DNA of 64,000 bases from JACVRW01 sp963835705 (GCA_963835705.1 CAWIGR010000007.1:238471-302470); one strand, 5' to 3'; shown: positions 43,526 to 52,229, numbered from the stretch's first letter. Made by a program: numbers and translations. The notes: a model not told the origin generated them from the letters alone.

Positions 43526-44287
43526 CTACGGCGCAGCCGCAGGGCGCAGGGAGCCGCCGTCCCCGCCGGTAAACCGAGCGTCGTCGAGGATCGGCGAGGG
43601 CCTGAAGCCCTTGACGATCAGATAGATCGCAAACGCCGCCTCGAAGAGGAACTCGGGCACCGAGAAGAGGGCGTGCAGGCCGTCCTGCTCGTAGGCGCCG
43701 AACAGGACCGCGATCGCCGACGCGAAGATCAGCGGACCACCGATGACGCCCAGCATCGCGAGCCGTGGCGGCATCAATCCGGTGCGGTACATCATCCAGC
43801 CGAGCAGGATGCCGTTGACGCCGACGCAGAATCCCGGCCCGAACAGGAACGTCCAGTCGTGGATCGCGACCAGGGTCCGCCCGGCGATGTCGAGCGAGGT
43901 TCCGTTCGCCCCGATGGACGCGGCCAGGTCGTCGCCCAGGGTGACGACGGAGAGCAGGCTGATCGCGCCGACCCCGATGATCGTCGCCTCGATCGTGCGC
44001 GAGGCGACGTAGCTAAGCGAGAGGGTTTCGCTGTATCGCCTGAGGATCGGAAACATCACGACCGCCGTGCCGACGTTGCCGATCATCAGGAAGATTTCGA
44101 GGAGGGCGCCCAGCTTGACGCGGGTGTCGTCGCCGGCGGCGAAGATGTAGTCGGTGTCGTTGAGGATCGAGTCGTAAAGAATGAGCGCGGCGGGGATGGC
44201 CGTGAGAAACGTCAAGGCCATGAGCCAGCCGGCGATACGAGCGGTCCTTCTCTGCTGCGGCGACTGCTCCGGCAGGGAAATCGTCAT
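43526..44287 (-). CDS. DUF4386 membrane protein
   Basis: 253 residues, six hydrophobic segments, with the DUF4386 layout: ARIAGWLMALTFLTAIPAAL, a polar DDTRVKLGALLEIFLMIGNVG loop, and VGVNGILLGWMMYRTGLMP near residue 170. The function is unknown. The start ATG 44287 follows an SD-like GGG/ACAGGA region and the protein N-terminus (MTISLPEQSPQQRRTARIAG) fits the family; the longer reading adds an unsupported tail. About 240 bp separate it from the ArsR gene. Confidence 0.82.
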   Translation of the reverse strand: MTISLPEQSPQQRRTARIAGWLMALTFLTAIPAALILYDSILNDTDYIFAAGDDTRVKLGALLEIFLMIGNVGTAVVMFPILRRYSETLSLSYVASRTIEATIIGVGAISLLSVVTLGDDLAASIGANGTSLDIAGRTLVAIHDWTFLFGPGFCVGVNGILLGWMMYRTGLMPPRLAMLGVIGGPLIFASAIAVLFGAYEQDGLHALFSVPEFLFEAAFAIYLIVKGFRPSPILDDARFTGGDGGSLRPAAAP

Positions 44288-44527
44288 GCCCGTCCTGTAC
44301 GTCAGGAGCAGCGGGATTCCTCTCGCTGGCACGCGTGCGCGACCGCCCGCCGGGTCGGCACGCCGTTGGGTCGAATCGACCGCGTCTCGCTTCTGCTCCC
44401 CATGCGACTCGACACTCCACTCGCCGCGCCGGACCGGATCAACGGCGCTGCTCCTTTCGCCTGGTAGCGACGGCCTCGAACGTGAAGCGCGGAGTGTCGC
44501 AATGCGCGAGGAACGGAAGGCGCGGAC

Positions 44528-44878
44528 CTATCCCGAAGTCCGGCGGTCGCGCGCCACCCGCTCGGCGATCTGCTTGATCGAGCTCAATCGCTCCTCCCAT
44601 TCCGTAGCGAGCTCCGCCAGTGCCCGCGACGCGGCCCTGAGCTGCACGGGTCGCACGGAGTAGTTGACCTCGCGGCCGCGACGCCTGCGTTCGACGAGGC
44701 CAGCCCGATCGAGCACCGCGAGCTGCTTCGTCACCGCCTGGCGGGTGACCGGAAGGTCGCCCGCCAGCGTGGTGGCGCTCGCCTCTCCTCGGGCGAGCAG
44801 GTCGCTGAGGATGCGACGACGAGTGGGATCGGCCACCGCCGCCCAGAGCTCTGGCACGTCCGCCCCCCGGCGCCTCAT
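44528..44878 (-). CDS. ArsR-family regulator paired with an SRPBCC protein
   Basis: 116 residues. The winged helix is plain: PELWAAVADPTRRRILSDLLARGEASATTLAGDLPVTRQAVTKQLAVL in pattern, with AVADPTRRRIL and the recognition helix VTRQAVTKQLAVLDRAGLV. There are no Cys metal ligands, so it is probably not a metal sensor. It is translationally coupled to the upstream SRPBCC gene (ATGA, 44875-44878). Such pairs are usually autoregulated, and a matching operator lies upstream. Confidence 0.85.
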   Translation of the reverse strand: MRRRGADVPELWAAVADPTRRRILSDLLARGEASATTLAGDLPVTRQAVTKQLAVLDRAGLVERRRRGREVNYSVRPVQLRAASRALAELATEWEERLSSIKQIAERVARDRRTSG

Positions 44879-45342
44879 CGTCGCGCCGATCCGCGCTCGA
44901 GCTCCAGGACGTACTCGCGTAGCTCGCCAAGCTCGTGCTCCCAGCCCTCGCCATGGCTCTCGGCGTCCTCGCGACGCTCGTCCTCGGGCCAGTCGAGCTT
45001 TGAGAAGCCGGTCTCGACGACGCGCAGCCGGGTGCCCTCACCGTCCACGGTCAGCGTGAATTCGACGAGGGTCGAGTTGTCCTCGCGTGCCTCAGCTTCA
45101 GCGCCACGAATCCAGCGATACGCGAAGTAGTTCGGGGGTTCGACGTTCTCGACGATCCCGCGCTCCTCCGTCAGGCCTCCCTCCTCCTTCCACGCGTGAG
45201 TGATCCGGCCGCCCGGGCGCAAGTCGATCTCGGCGGTCTCGCCGAACCAGCCGCTGACGTGGGCGGGGTGGGTGATCACCGCCCAGACCACCTCGATTGG
45301 GGCGTCGATGAGGATCTCGCGCTCGACTCGGTCCGGGACCAT
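44875..45342 (-). CDS. SRPBCC (AHSA1-like) ligand-binding domain protein
   Basis: 155 residues. The START/Bet v1-like fold shows as REILIDAPIEVVWAVITHPAHVSGWFGE at the start, DLRPGGRITHAWKEEGG and ENVEPPNYFAYRWIRG in the middle, and a long C-terminal helix. It should bind a hydrophobic ligand; AHSA1-like members beside ArsR genes may be sensors, co-regulators or detoxification proteins. The start ATG 45342 follows AAAGGCAGGAG. First gene of the pair. Confidence 0.83.
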   Translation of the reverse strand: MVPDRVEREILIDAPIEVVWAVITHPAHVSGWFGETAEIDLRPGGRITHAWKEEGGLTEERGIVENVEPPNYFAYRWIRGAEAEAREDNSTLVEFTLTVDGEGTRLRVVETGFSKLDWPEDERREDAESHGEGWEHELGELREYVLELERGSARR

Positions 45343-45370
45343 CTCCTGCCTTTCCTGACGCCCAACGGGC

Positions 45371-45407
45371 GGTTGCAATACTGTGACGACGCGCAACCAA
45401 CGGTTGC
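45371..45407. promoter_or_regulatory. Candidate operator of the ArsR/SRPBCC pair
   Basis: GCAACC-AAC-GGTTGC (45393-45407) is a perfect inverted repeat, and a third half-site GGTTGCA lies at 45371-45377. They sit 29-65 bp before the SRPBCC start, where an autorepressor would bind. GGTTGCA-type half-sites are common upstream of ArsR/SRPBCC pairs as far as I recall; that part is recollection, not shown here. Confidence 0.55.
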
Positions 45408-45497
45408 ACATTGTCGCCGAAAGCCTCGGGGGAAGGAGGAAGGATCGCAATGGAGATGCGGCCGACCGTCTCTCCGCAGGACCGATAGCGGCTTGTC

Positions 45498-45638
45498 ATG
45501 GCCCACGTGGGCGGCCTGCCGCTCGAGGAGCTCGTTCCGTCGGCCGCCGGCGTCGGCGCCGGCCTGGCGCTCGCCCGGGCCTGGCTCATCGTTCGCCTGC
45601 GCCGCACGACCGGTCTAAAGGAAGAAGGAACGAAATGA
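45498..45638 (+). CDS. 46-residue membrane peptide coupled to DUF899
   Basis: MAHVGGLPLEELVPSAAG opens the protein, followed by a hydrophobic segment (AGLALARAWLIV) and a basic tail. Its TGA overlaps the DUF899 ATG in ATGA (45635-45638), a hallmark of genuine coupling, and codon use matches neighbours. It is too short for most gene callers. I infer a small single-pass membrane protein; the function is unknown. Confidence 0.6.
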   Translation: MAHVGGLPLEELVPSAAGVGAGLALARAWLIVRLRRTTGLKEEGTK

Positions 45639-46333
45639 AGGCACAACCGACAGTCACCCCGGAGGAATGGAACGCCGAGCGCGAGAAGCTGCTGGTCAAG
45701 GAGAAGAAGCACATGCGCGCGGGCGATGCGCTCGCGGCCGCGAGGCGGCGGATGCCGTGGCTCGCCGTCGAGAAGGAGTACGCGTTCCAGGGCCCCAACG
45801 GACCGGCGAGCTTTGCCGATCTCTTCGAGGGACGCCGCCAACTGCTCGTCTACCGGGCCTTCTACGGGCCGGACATCACCACCTACGCGAACCCGGCGAG
45901 AGGCGACAGCTATCCCGAGCGAGCCTGCGTGGGCTGCTCGATGATCGCCGACCAGGTGCCGACGCTCGCCCACCTGAACGCGCGGGACACGACACTGGCG
46001 TTCGCCAGCCGTGCACCACAGGATCACCTCAAGGTTCTCAGGGAGCGTCACGGCTGGGAGCACATTCCCTGGTACACGATCACCGACGACTGGGACAAGG
46101 ACTTCGGCGTCGACGAGTGGCACGGCCACAACGTGTTCATCCGCGAGGGCGACCGGATCTACCGCACATACTTCATAGACGGGCGCGGCTCGGAAATCTT
46201 TGGCACCGTCTGGAGCCACCTCGACATGACCGCCCTCGGCCGCCAGGAGGAGTGGGAGAACTCGCCGGAAGGCTGGCCGCAGACGGACCGGGCCGGCGGA
46301 TGGTGGGACTACAACGACGCCTACGCCAGGTGA
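45635..46333 (+). CDS. DUF899 thioredoxin-like protein
   Basis: 232 residues with the DUF899 pattern: EWNAEREKLLVKEKKHMRAGDALAAARRRMPW in outline (short motif EWNAEREKLLVKEK), YAFQGPNGPASFADLFEGR, and the CVGCSMIADQV CxxC near residue 100. The fold is related to peroxiredoxin/thioredoxin proteins, and DUF899 members are suggested to handle thiol redox. Start ATG 45635 after AAGGAAGAAGGAACGAA. Translated with the upstream membrane peptide. Confidence 0.85.
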   Translation: MKAQPTVTPEEWNAEREKLLVKEKKHMRAGDALAAARRRMPWLAVEKEYAFQGPNGPASFADLFEGRRQLLVYRAFYGPDITTYANPARGDSYPERACVGCSMIADQVPTLAHLNARDTTLAFASRAPQDHLKVLRERHGWEHIPWYTITDDWDKDFGVDEWHGHNVFIREGDRIYRTYFIDGRGSEIFGTVWSHLDMTALGRQEEWENSPEGWPQTDRAGGWWDYNDAYAR

Positions 46334-46341
46334 CCTAGATT

Positions 46342-46400
46342 GGAGTTGCCCCGGTTTCGACGACACTTGGACGCTTCCGGTCGCAAGCCGGGGCAACTCC
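46342..46400. repeat. 16-bp inverted repeat after DUF899
   Basis: GGAGTTGCCCCGGTTT (46342-46357) pairs with AAGCCGGGGCAACTCC (46385-46400), with one G-U, around a 27-nt spacer. It lies 8 bp after the stop codon and has no U-tract. It may be a terminator, or the ends of a small non-autonomous mobile element. Confidence 0.55.
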
Positions 46401-46739
46401 TCGAGCAGCGGCCCGCCAGCGCTGCTCCTCATGCCTCGTGGCGATAGCGCGCTCCGCGTCGCTTGGCATCTGTCCGCCCTACCGCTGATCGCACAAAGCA
46501 GCAGCGAGAGAAGTCTCGAGATTCCACGATTTCGAGACTTCTGCGACGACTGGCATCGCGGCCGACACCGCGCGGGACGACGTCGCGGCGGGCAGCTCCA
46601 GACACCGCTCGTTCTCGCGCAAAGCGAACGTGCCGCGTTTCACATTAGGAACACCTTGCCGGCGACGCACGATCACGTTTTGGAGGCACTGCATCGAGCG
46701 CGAACGCGTTCCCCTCCGACGAGACTGGACGAGTTGTCC
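46401..46739. other. Gene-poor, lower-GC stretch with a second hairpin
   Basis: No coding sequence supported. GAAGTCTCGA (46510-46519) and TCGAGACTTC (46532-46541) form a perfect 10-bp stem with a 12-nt loop. Base use is visibly less GC-rich than in flanking genes, which suggests decayed or acquired DNA. Confidence 0.5.
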
Positions 46740-47681
46740 TTACCAGCGCACGTTCCGCAGGTATTCGATCGACACCGCGGCGGTGAGGTACTCGGCGTAC
46801 CTCTCGCCTGGGTGCGAGAGCAGCGGCCAGTCGTGCTCGATGATGAAGTGCTTGTCGAGCCGGCGGCCGTCGCCCGCCTCGAAGACGTCCGGGAAGTCGA
46901 TTGAGCCGGGGCCGGTGTCCTCCCAGTCCTGCACGTCCGGGCCGCGGTCGCGCCACGTGCGGTCCTTCACGTGGTACAGCGGGAAGCGCGCCGGGTCCTC
47001 CGAGAGGTAGTGGACCGGCGACTCGCCGCCGTAAACGATCCAGTAGATGTCGAGCTCGAACTTCACCAGGTCGGAATCCGTCTCGTCGAGCAGGATGTCG
47101 TAGGCCGCCCGGCCGTTGAAGCGGTTCGTGAACTCGAAGTCGTGGTTGTGGTAGAAGAACTGCAGGTCGTACTCGGCGGCGATCTCGCCCGCCCGGTTCA
47201 GGTGCCGGGCCAGCTGGTGCCACAGCGCCTCCTGGTCGTACGGCCCGGGCCACCACGCGAGCCCGGTGTACTTCTGGTCGAGCTTGACCGAGTCCTCGAG
47301 CGTCTGGCGGTATCCGGGCTCCCAATTGCCGGTGGCGGGAAAGCCGGGCCCGTCGTGACCGGACGGGCAGCGTAGGCCCGCGTCGCGGAGCGCCCGCCGG
47401 AACTGGTCCACGGTCAACCCATGGAGGGTGAACTTCTCGATCTCCGTGTAGCCGAGCCGGCCGAGCGTGCGGAATAGCTGCGCGGGCGTCTGGATGCCCT
47501 CGTCGATCAAGCGCCGCATCGACCACATCTGCATGCCGCGCCGGTCGCGCGGGACGCTGTCCGACGAGCTGTGCTTGTGATCCCACCCGTGGCCGAGTGC
47601 CACGTTCGGCGAGACCGCCGCGGCCGCCCCGGTTCCGATCGCCGCCCCGATGAACCCACGACGACTGACGCTCTGCTCCAT
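46740..47681 (-). CDS. Sugar phosphate isomerase/epimerase-like TIM-barrel protein with Tat signal
   Basis: 313 residues. A Tat signal opens it (SRRGFIGAAIGTGAAAAV). The body follows the AP-endonuclease-2/xylose-isomerase-like fold: IEKFTLHGLTVDQFRRALRDAG, YDLQFFYHNHDFEF, KFELDIYWIVYGG (metal Glu/Asp), YHVKDR and FIIEHDW. Such secreted proteins are thought to act on sugars, often beside Gfo/Idh enzymes, which are absent here. The start is ATG 47681, 7 nt after AAGGAGG; the GTG at 47687 is inside that site. CGGGTAGGT lies about 30 nt upstream. Confidence 0.85.
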   Translation of the reverse strand: MEQSVSRRGFIGAAIGTGAAAAVSPNVALGHGWDHKHSSSDSVPRDRRGMQMWSMRRLIDEGIQTPAQLFRTLGRLGYTEIEKFTLHGLTVDQFRRALRDAGLRCPSGHDGPGFPATGNWEPGYRQTLEDSVKLDQKYTGLAWWPGPYDQEALWHQLARHLNRAGEIAAEYDLQFFYHNHDFEFTNRFNGRAAYDILLDETDSDLVKFELDIYWIVYGGESPVHYLSEDPARFPLYHVKDRTWRDRGPDVQDWEDTGPGSIDFPDVFEAGDGRRLDKHFIIEHDWPLLSHPGERYAEYLTAAVSIEYLRNVRW

Positions 47682-48307
47682 CTCCACTCCTCCTTCATGG
47701 GACGTCGCAGACAGCTACCTACCCGCGCTGTTGGGGGACTAATCCCTCTCGGCCTGAGGCCGGCTCTGGTCGGGTGAAACGGTGCTGGGCACGTTCTTCG
47801 ACGAGCTAGCTGCGCGGGCGCGAGCCCGACGCCGCCGTCCGAACCGGCCGCGTTTGTGACCGAATCGCAAACGTGATGCCCAGCCGACCCGAACCGGGAG
47901 CCCGCGGGGCGGTCGGTCGAGGAGCGGCTGACGTGCAGAACATAAGTCCCCACGCCCGACACGGCCCGGCTCGTCGCGAGCCAGTGCTCCCTTCGCCTGC
48001 TCGCGACAGTCTCGACGGCAGTCCAGCTGACGCTCGCACGGGACGAGGAGGAGGTGTCCGCGGGCATGCAATCGGTTCCCCTGCCGCTCCTGCTCGCGTC
48101 GAAGAGGAGCACTCTGCATGGGTGTCTGGACCTGCGAGCAGACACTCCCTTTCCCAAAGGCGCAACTGCCGCTGATCGCTCGCGCGACTCTCGCTCGAAC
48201 GCTCCCGACCTCGGCCATTCCCGCCGCCCAGGCACGCCGAAGGCGATTGATCGGTCTCGGCGCGGGCGTTACGGTGCTCATCGACCCCCCGCTGAGAGGA
48301 GCATCGG
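47682..48307. other. Gene-poor stretch between divergent genes
   Basis: About 620 bp with no supported gene; overlapping frames here are low-complexity Arg/Ser-rich. An inverted repeat, CGTTTG (47851-47856) with CAAACG (about 47868-47873), could be a regulator site. The last 20 bp carry the AGAGGAG ribosome site of the SnoaL-like gene. Confidence 0.5.
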
Positions 48308-48847
48308 ATGACCCAGACGGGCGCGACGCAGGCACAGGATCTCGACCAAGCCTGGGTCGAGGAGTTTGCCGGCCGCTGGGAGGCGGCGTGGAACTCGCAC
48401 GAGCCGGAGCAGTTGCTCGTGCTGATGACCGACGACATCGTGTACGACGACACTGCGTGGCCGACGACGATGCGAGGCCACGATGATGTGCGCAGGTTCC
48501 TCGCATTCGCCTGGACTGCGATGCCCGACCTGCGGTTCGAGATGGTTGAGGGACCGTACCTGGTGCCTGGTGAGCGGAAGGCGGCCTTCTACTGGAAGGG
48601 GAGCGGTACCCACACCGGGCCGCTCGATCCGCCCGGCTTCGCCGCGACCGGAAAGCGCCTCGAGTTCGAGGGCGCGGACTTCCACCAGTATCGCGACGGG
48701 CGGGTGTGCCGGCTCCGGATCGTGTTCGACATGATGGACGTGGGACGCCAGATCGGCACGCTGCCGAAGGCGGGCTCGTCGGTAGAGAAGGCGGCCGCCG
48801 CCGCGCAGCGGCTCGGGATGACGGTGCAACAGCGACTACGCCGCTGA
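48308..48847 (+). CDS. SnoaL-like (NTF2-fold) protein
   Basis: 179 residues. The NTF2/SnoaL fold is indicated by WVEEFAGRWEAAWNSHEPEQLLVLMTDDIVYDD in outline, MRGHDDVRRFLAFAWTAMPD, and the FHQYRDGRVCRLRIVFD strand. SnoaL-like proteins include polyketide cyclases, ester cyclases and isomerases; many are uncharacterised. ATG 48308, 5 nt after GAGGAG. No partner genes. Confidence 0.75.
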   Translation: MTQTGATQAQDLDQAWVEEFAGRWEAAWNSHEPEQLLVLMTDDIVYDDTAWPTTMRGHDDVRRFLAFAWTAMPDLRFEMVEGPYLVPGERKAAFYWKGSGTHTGPLDPPGFAATGKRLEFEGADFHQYRDGRVCRLRIVFDMMDVGRQIGTLPKAGSSVEKAAAAAQRLGMTVQQRLRR

Positions 48848-48997
48848 CCGGCAAAGCGCGGCAGAGCCTCGCTCCCCACGATCTGAACGCAATGTCCCGG
48901 GTCGGGGAGAGTGTCGCCGCTGGTCCCGACACGGGAACGAGCGCGGATCGGCGCGACGCCTGCGACTACAGGGTGTGCCGTGACCGGGGGCGTCTGT

Positions 48998-50281
48998 TTA
49001 GGCGATCGTGCGGTTGGTGAGGGCGATGGCGGTCTGGTAGGTGCGGTAGCTGTTGTAGCGGCCGTACATGTACAGCAGCTGCACTTGCCGGGTACCGGGC
49101 CGGTTGCGCGGCACGACGGGGCGCATATGGTTGCGGGCGTCGGTCGTGATCGGGGTGACATGCCAGTTGGCGCCGCCATCGGCGGTGCGCCACACCTCGA
49201 TCTGGAACCGGTTGCCCTTTTTCCTGGCCAGGTAGACGATCCCGGGGTTCTCTTGGTCGAGCACGATCCCGGCCGAGTACATGATCGAGCCGTCGGGGTC
49301 GATCGACGGCCCGGCGCGCACAATCTCGCGCGCACGCCAGCGCCGGCCGTCCCAGCGGGCGTACCAGTAGCGGTGATCGGTGTAGCCGGTGGCGCGCGAG
49401 AAGCTCGCGAACACGATCCGCGGCCGTCCGTCGGCGGCGACGGCGATGTCGTGGATCCAGGAGCGCTGGCCGTGCTCCCAGGCGTTGAAGACGCGGTCGC
49501 CGTCGGTGGGGATAAAGGGAGGCTCGCCGAGCTCGGCACCGCCGGCGCGCTGCCAGCCGATCCCGGGGGTGTACTTCATGTAGAAGACGCTCGTGACGCG
49601 CTTGGCGGGGTGCGCCTGGTTGTAGGCGAGGTGGATCACGCCGTTGCGCGCCGCGTACTTGACGTAGGGCCGCTGATGGCTCTCCGGCTGGTTGTCGTCC
49701 ATCAGCGTCCGGGCCGGCGCCCAGCTCTCGCCCTCGTCGACGCTGGTCGAGAAGGTGGGCAGGAAGTTGCCGCCGCGCCAGAACAAATAGAGCCTTGACT
49801 CCAGCGGCGACCAGACCGGGTTCGGATAGGTGTAGCCGTACGGCCCCGGCCGATTGGTCCCCACCGTCCGCTCCGGCCCCCACCGCTCGATCCGCCCGGC
49901 ATCGCGCGTCGTGCGATGGTAGAGCGGCCTGCCGGCGTGCCTGGAGTAGAACGCAGTGATCCGCCCGTCGCGGCGCACGTAGAACGCCGGGTTGGCGTGA
50001 TCGTCGCGCTGCAGCCGGGCGTGCAACGTCCGCACGACCACTTCACCGCTCTCGTTGTCGTACGAGGCCACGCGGATGTCGCCGTTTCGCGCCACCCAGC
50101 CCGACACCGTCAGATCACCGACCACCACCGCGCGCGGCTCGTTAAACCAGCACCAAGCACCACCATCCAGGCGCACCACCCGGCATTCTCGCGCAGCCGC
50201 GCCGGCGACGGACTCCGGGGTGAACCCGCGAGATACAGGGCCAGCGACCGACCGCGCTCGTAGAACGGCCGATGCCGGCAC
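48998..50281 (-). CDS. BNR-4 repeat beta-propeller protein
   Basis: 427 residues of beta-rich sequence with repeats of the type NPAFYVRRDGRITAFYSRH and a WFNEPRAVVVGD opening, as in BNR-4 (sialidase-like propeller) proteins. Related members are predicted polysaccharide lyases or sugar-binding proteins. I see no obvious signal peptide from GTG 50281, so the start may be elsewhere. Context (gene-poor, near an integrase) suggests an acquired gene. Confidence 0.78.
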   Translation of the reverse strand: MPASAVLRARSVAGPVSRGFTPESVAGAAARECRVVRLDGGAWCWFNEPRAVVVGDLTVSGWVARNGDIRVASYDNESGEVVVRTLHARLQRDDHANPAFYVRRDGRITAFYSRHAGRPLYHRTTRDAGRIERWGPERTVGTNRPGPYGYTYPNPVWSPLESRLYLFWRGGNFLPTFSTSVDEGESWAPARTLMDDNQPESHQRPYVKYAARNGVIHLAYNQAHPAKRVTSVFYMKYTPGIGWQRAGGAELGEPPFIPTDGDRVFNAWEHGQRSWIHDIAVAADGRPRIVFASFSRATGYTDHRYWYARWDGRRWRAREIVRAGPSIDPDGSIMYSAGIVLDQENPGIVYLARKKGNRFQIEVWRTADGGANWHVTPITTDARNHMRPVVPRNRPGTRQVQLLYMYGRYNSYRTYQTAIALTNRTIA

Positions 50282-50660
50282 CTTGCCGAAACCATGAGCC
50301 GTGCCGGGCCCGACCTCGTCTTCCGAGACACCCCCGAACGAGGATCACAATGTCACGAACCGAGGCACCTGGGCCGCCGCCGCGGTCGCAACCACGGCGC
50401 CCAACCACCGCACCTGATAAGGGCCTGCTGAGACTGATGCTCGTCACCCAGAGCGAGAGCGGGCGCGGCGTTTGTTGACATGCCCGCGTTGACCGGCGAA
50501 CCAGATGCTCGGGTCGCGGCCTCCGGTGGGTCTGCGGTCGGGCATCGAGGAATGGCGCGGGCGCGGTACGGCACTTGTCGGCTTGCTCGATTTGGCATAG
50601 GCCCGAAGCACCCCGTCGACGACCGGATCGGTGACGGAGTGGTGGCGGGCGACGGCTCCC
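50282..50660. other. Gene-poor stretch
   Basis: About 380 bp with no supported gene or RNA. Frames here lack domain motifs and show weak third-position GC. Nothing else recognised. Confidence 0.5.
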
Positions 50661-51152
50661 TCACGCCGCGCGTGGCGCGTCGTCCCTATCCGCCGGTTCG
50701 TAGCGGCCCTCGCGAGTGTCGAGCCAGGCTTCGACATCGGATCTGGGCAGGACGAAGCCGTCGGGAGGGAGCGGCTCGAGCTGCGCGTCCGCAAACGCCC
50801 GCGCGAGCCGCGTCGCGGGATCGCAGCGCATTACCTCAGCCAACATCCGCCGCGCAAAGGCCAAAGCTGTTGGCCGCGGTTGGCCCCGCGAACCGGGGCG
50901 GTCGGGGTCGTCAGGGCCAAGCAACCGACGCACCCGCTTGCCGACCAGGTAAAGCTCGGGTCCGAGGACGCCCCATCGTCCGACGAATAGCTCCTCACGC
51001 GCGCGCGTCGAGCCGCGACGGTTCCGAAACCAGTGGATCACGGCGGCGAACATGATGCCTAAGGCTGCTAGCGCGGCGGCGACGGCGACCGGTACCACGG
51101 CGGTCGCGAGCCCTTCGGACAAGCCTTCGACGGCCCCACACTCACATCGCAT
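50661..51152 (-). CDS. Single-pass membrane protein of unknown function
   Basis: 163 residues. One strong N-terminal membrane helix (VVPVAVAAALAALGIMFAAV, about residues 20-40) is followed by a basic stop-transfer (FRNRRGSTR) and a cytoplasmic, charged domain. I do not recognise a family. ATG 51152 lies 8 nt after GGGGAG; an ATG at 51173 would extend it by seven residues. The regular codon use supports a real gene. Confidence 0.5.
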   Translation of the reverse strand: MRCECGAVEGLSEGLATAVVPVAVAAALAALGIMFAAVIHWFRNRRGSTRAREELFVGRWGVLGPELYLVGKRVRRLLGPDDPDRPGSRGQPRPTALAFARRMLAEVMRCDPATRLARAFADAQLEPLPPDGFVLPRSDVEAWLDTREGRYEPADRDDAPRAA

Positions 51153-51293
51153 TGACTTGGCTCCCCGCGGCACGGCCTACACCCTCGTAGCCGCTGTCTG
51201 GGTATCGACGTACCCAGCGCTGCGCCCCGACACTCATCGAGTGCCCGGGTTCCCGCTGATCAGCAGGCGGGGCCTCGGTGGCTGCGCGTCGCT

Positions 51294-51527
51294 CTAGCGA
51301 TCCGCCAGCGGCGCCGGCGGCTGCTCGGCCTCCGCCGGGGCTGGCGGCTCAATCTCGTGGAGGAGCTTCTCCCCCTCGATGTCGAGGTTCGGCATCCGCC
51401 GGTCCATCCAGGGCGGCAGCCACCAGGCGCGCGGGTCGCGCAGGGCGAGGACGGCGGGTACGAGCGTCATCCTGACGAGGAAGGCGTCGACCAGCACACG
51501 GAAGGCGAGCGCGAAACCATCGACTTG
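51294..51527 (-). pseudogene. MMPL-family exporter, C-terminal remnant
   Basis: Only the last membrane helices and tail are left: FALAFRVLVDAFLVRMTLVPAVLAL, then AWWLPPWMDRRMPNLDIEGEKLL and a Pro/Glu-rich end. The same end occurs in the large MMPL gene at 36.5 kb (AWWLPAWLDRLLPRIELEG). The rest of an exporter of about 700 residues is missing, so this is a remnant of a deletion. Confidence 0.75.
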
Positions 51528-51938
51528 ACGACGACGTCCACAGGAGGTTGGGCGACCTGCCAGGCGATCCGATGGCCGGGGGCGCCTGCGGCCTCCGCAT
51601 GCCGACTTCTGCATCGCCAGGAACGCGGTCACCTCGATCATCGAGTTCCAGAGTGTCGAGTTGGACGACCCGCGATCGTCTCCGTGGGCGCCGCCCGGGC
51701 TCCTGCTTCGCCCTGGCAAAGCGGGAGCCAACACCACGTCGGCTCCGAGGGTCCTCGACGAAGGTGCCACCCGGCACGTCGTCGCCGCACGTATCCGAAC
51801 AGAATGTGGGAATGGCAATCGCGAATATGTGCGCTACCGCGATGTCGTGACTGCTATCGCAAACCTCACTCGCCGGTGATCGGACGCTTGCATGGTCGCC
51901 CCATGGCCGGCGCCCGGGCCCCCGGTAGAGTTCCGCCC
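51528..51938. other. Remnant region upstream of the RHH-like gene
   Basis: No supported gene. It holds debris behind the MMPL remnant. TAGAGT (51926-51931) at the right end is the likely -10 of the next gene. Confidence 0.45.
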
Positions 51939-52229
51939 GTGGCCCTGCATGCGACGACGATCCGGTTCGCGGACCGGGCGTACATGGCGATCGCTCGCGC
52001 AGCCGATTCGCAGGGGATCAGCGTCTCGCAGTACGTCCGCGAGGCGGCCCTCATCCGTGCCGTGCTCGACGAGCTGGACTCCGCCGAGGAGGCGCTCCAC
52101 ACCGCCCACGATCTGCTCGCCATCGCTCGCGAGGTGCGCCGCCTCGCCGAGGTCGACCCGCCCGGGCCGCCGCGGGCGAACGCCGGCCGCGGACGCTCCG
52201 GCTCAGCGAAGCTCCGGCAAGACGGCTAG
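51939..52229 (+). CDS. Small ribbon-helix-helix-like protein
   Basis: 96 residues. The first 45 (TTIRFADRAYMAIARAADSQ, then GISVSQYVREAALIRAV) have the strand-helix-helix pattern of Arc/MobC-type DNA-binding proteins, followed by a helical tail. It could be an antitoxin or relaxosome accessory protein, but no toxin or relaxase is nearby. GTG 51939 has TAGAGT 7 nt upstream, so it is probably leaderless. Confidence 0.6.
   Translation: MALHATTIRFADRAYMAIARAADSQGISVSQYVREAALIRAVLDELDSAEEALHTAHDLLAIAREVRRLAEVDPPGPPRANAGRGRSGSAKLRQDG

Noticed and set aside
46342..46400. Integron attC-like site
   Set aside because: Has a palindrome but no matching core sites or integrase nearby; left as an inverted repeat.
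51939..52229. Toxin-antitoxin pair at the RHH-like gene
   Set aside because: No toxin-like frame on either side; neighbours are gene-poor.
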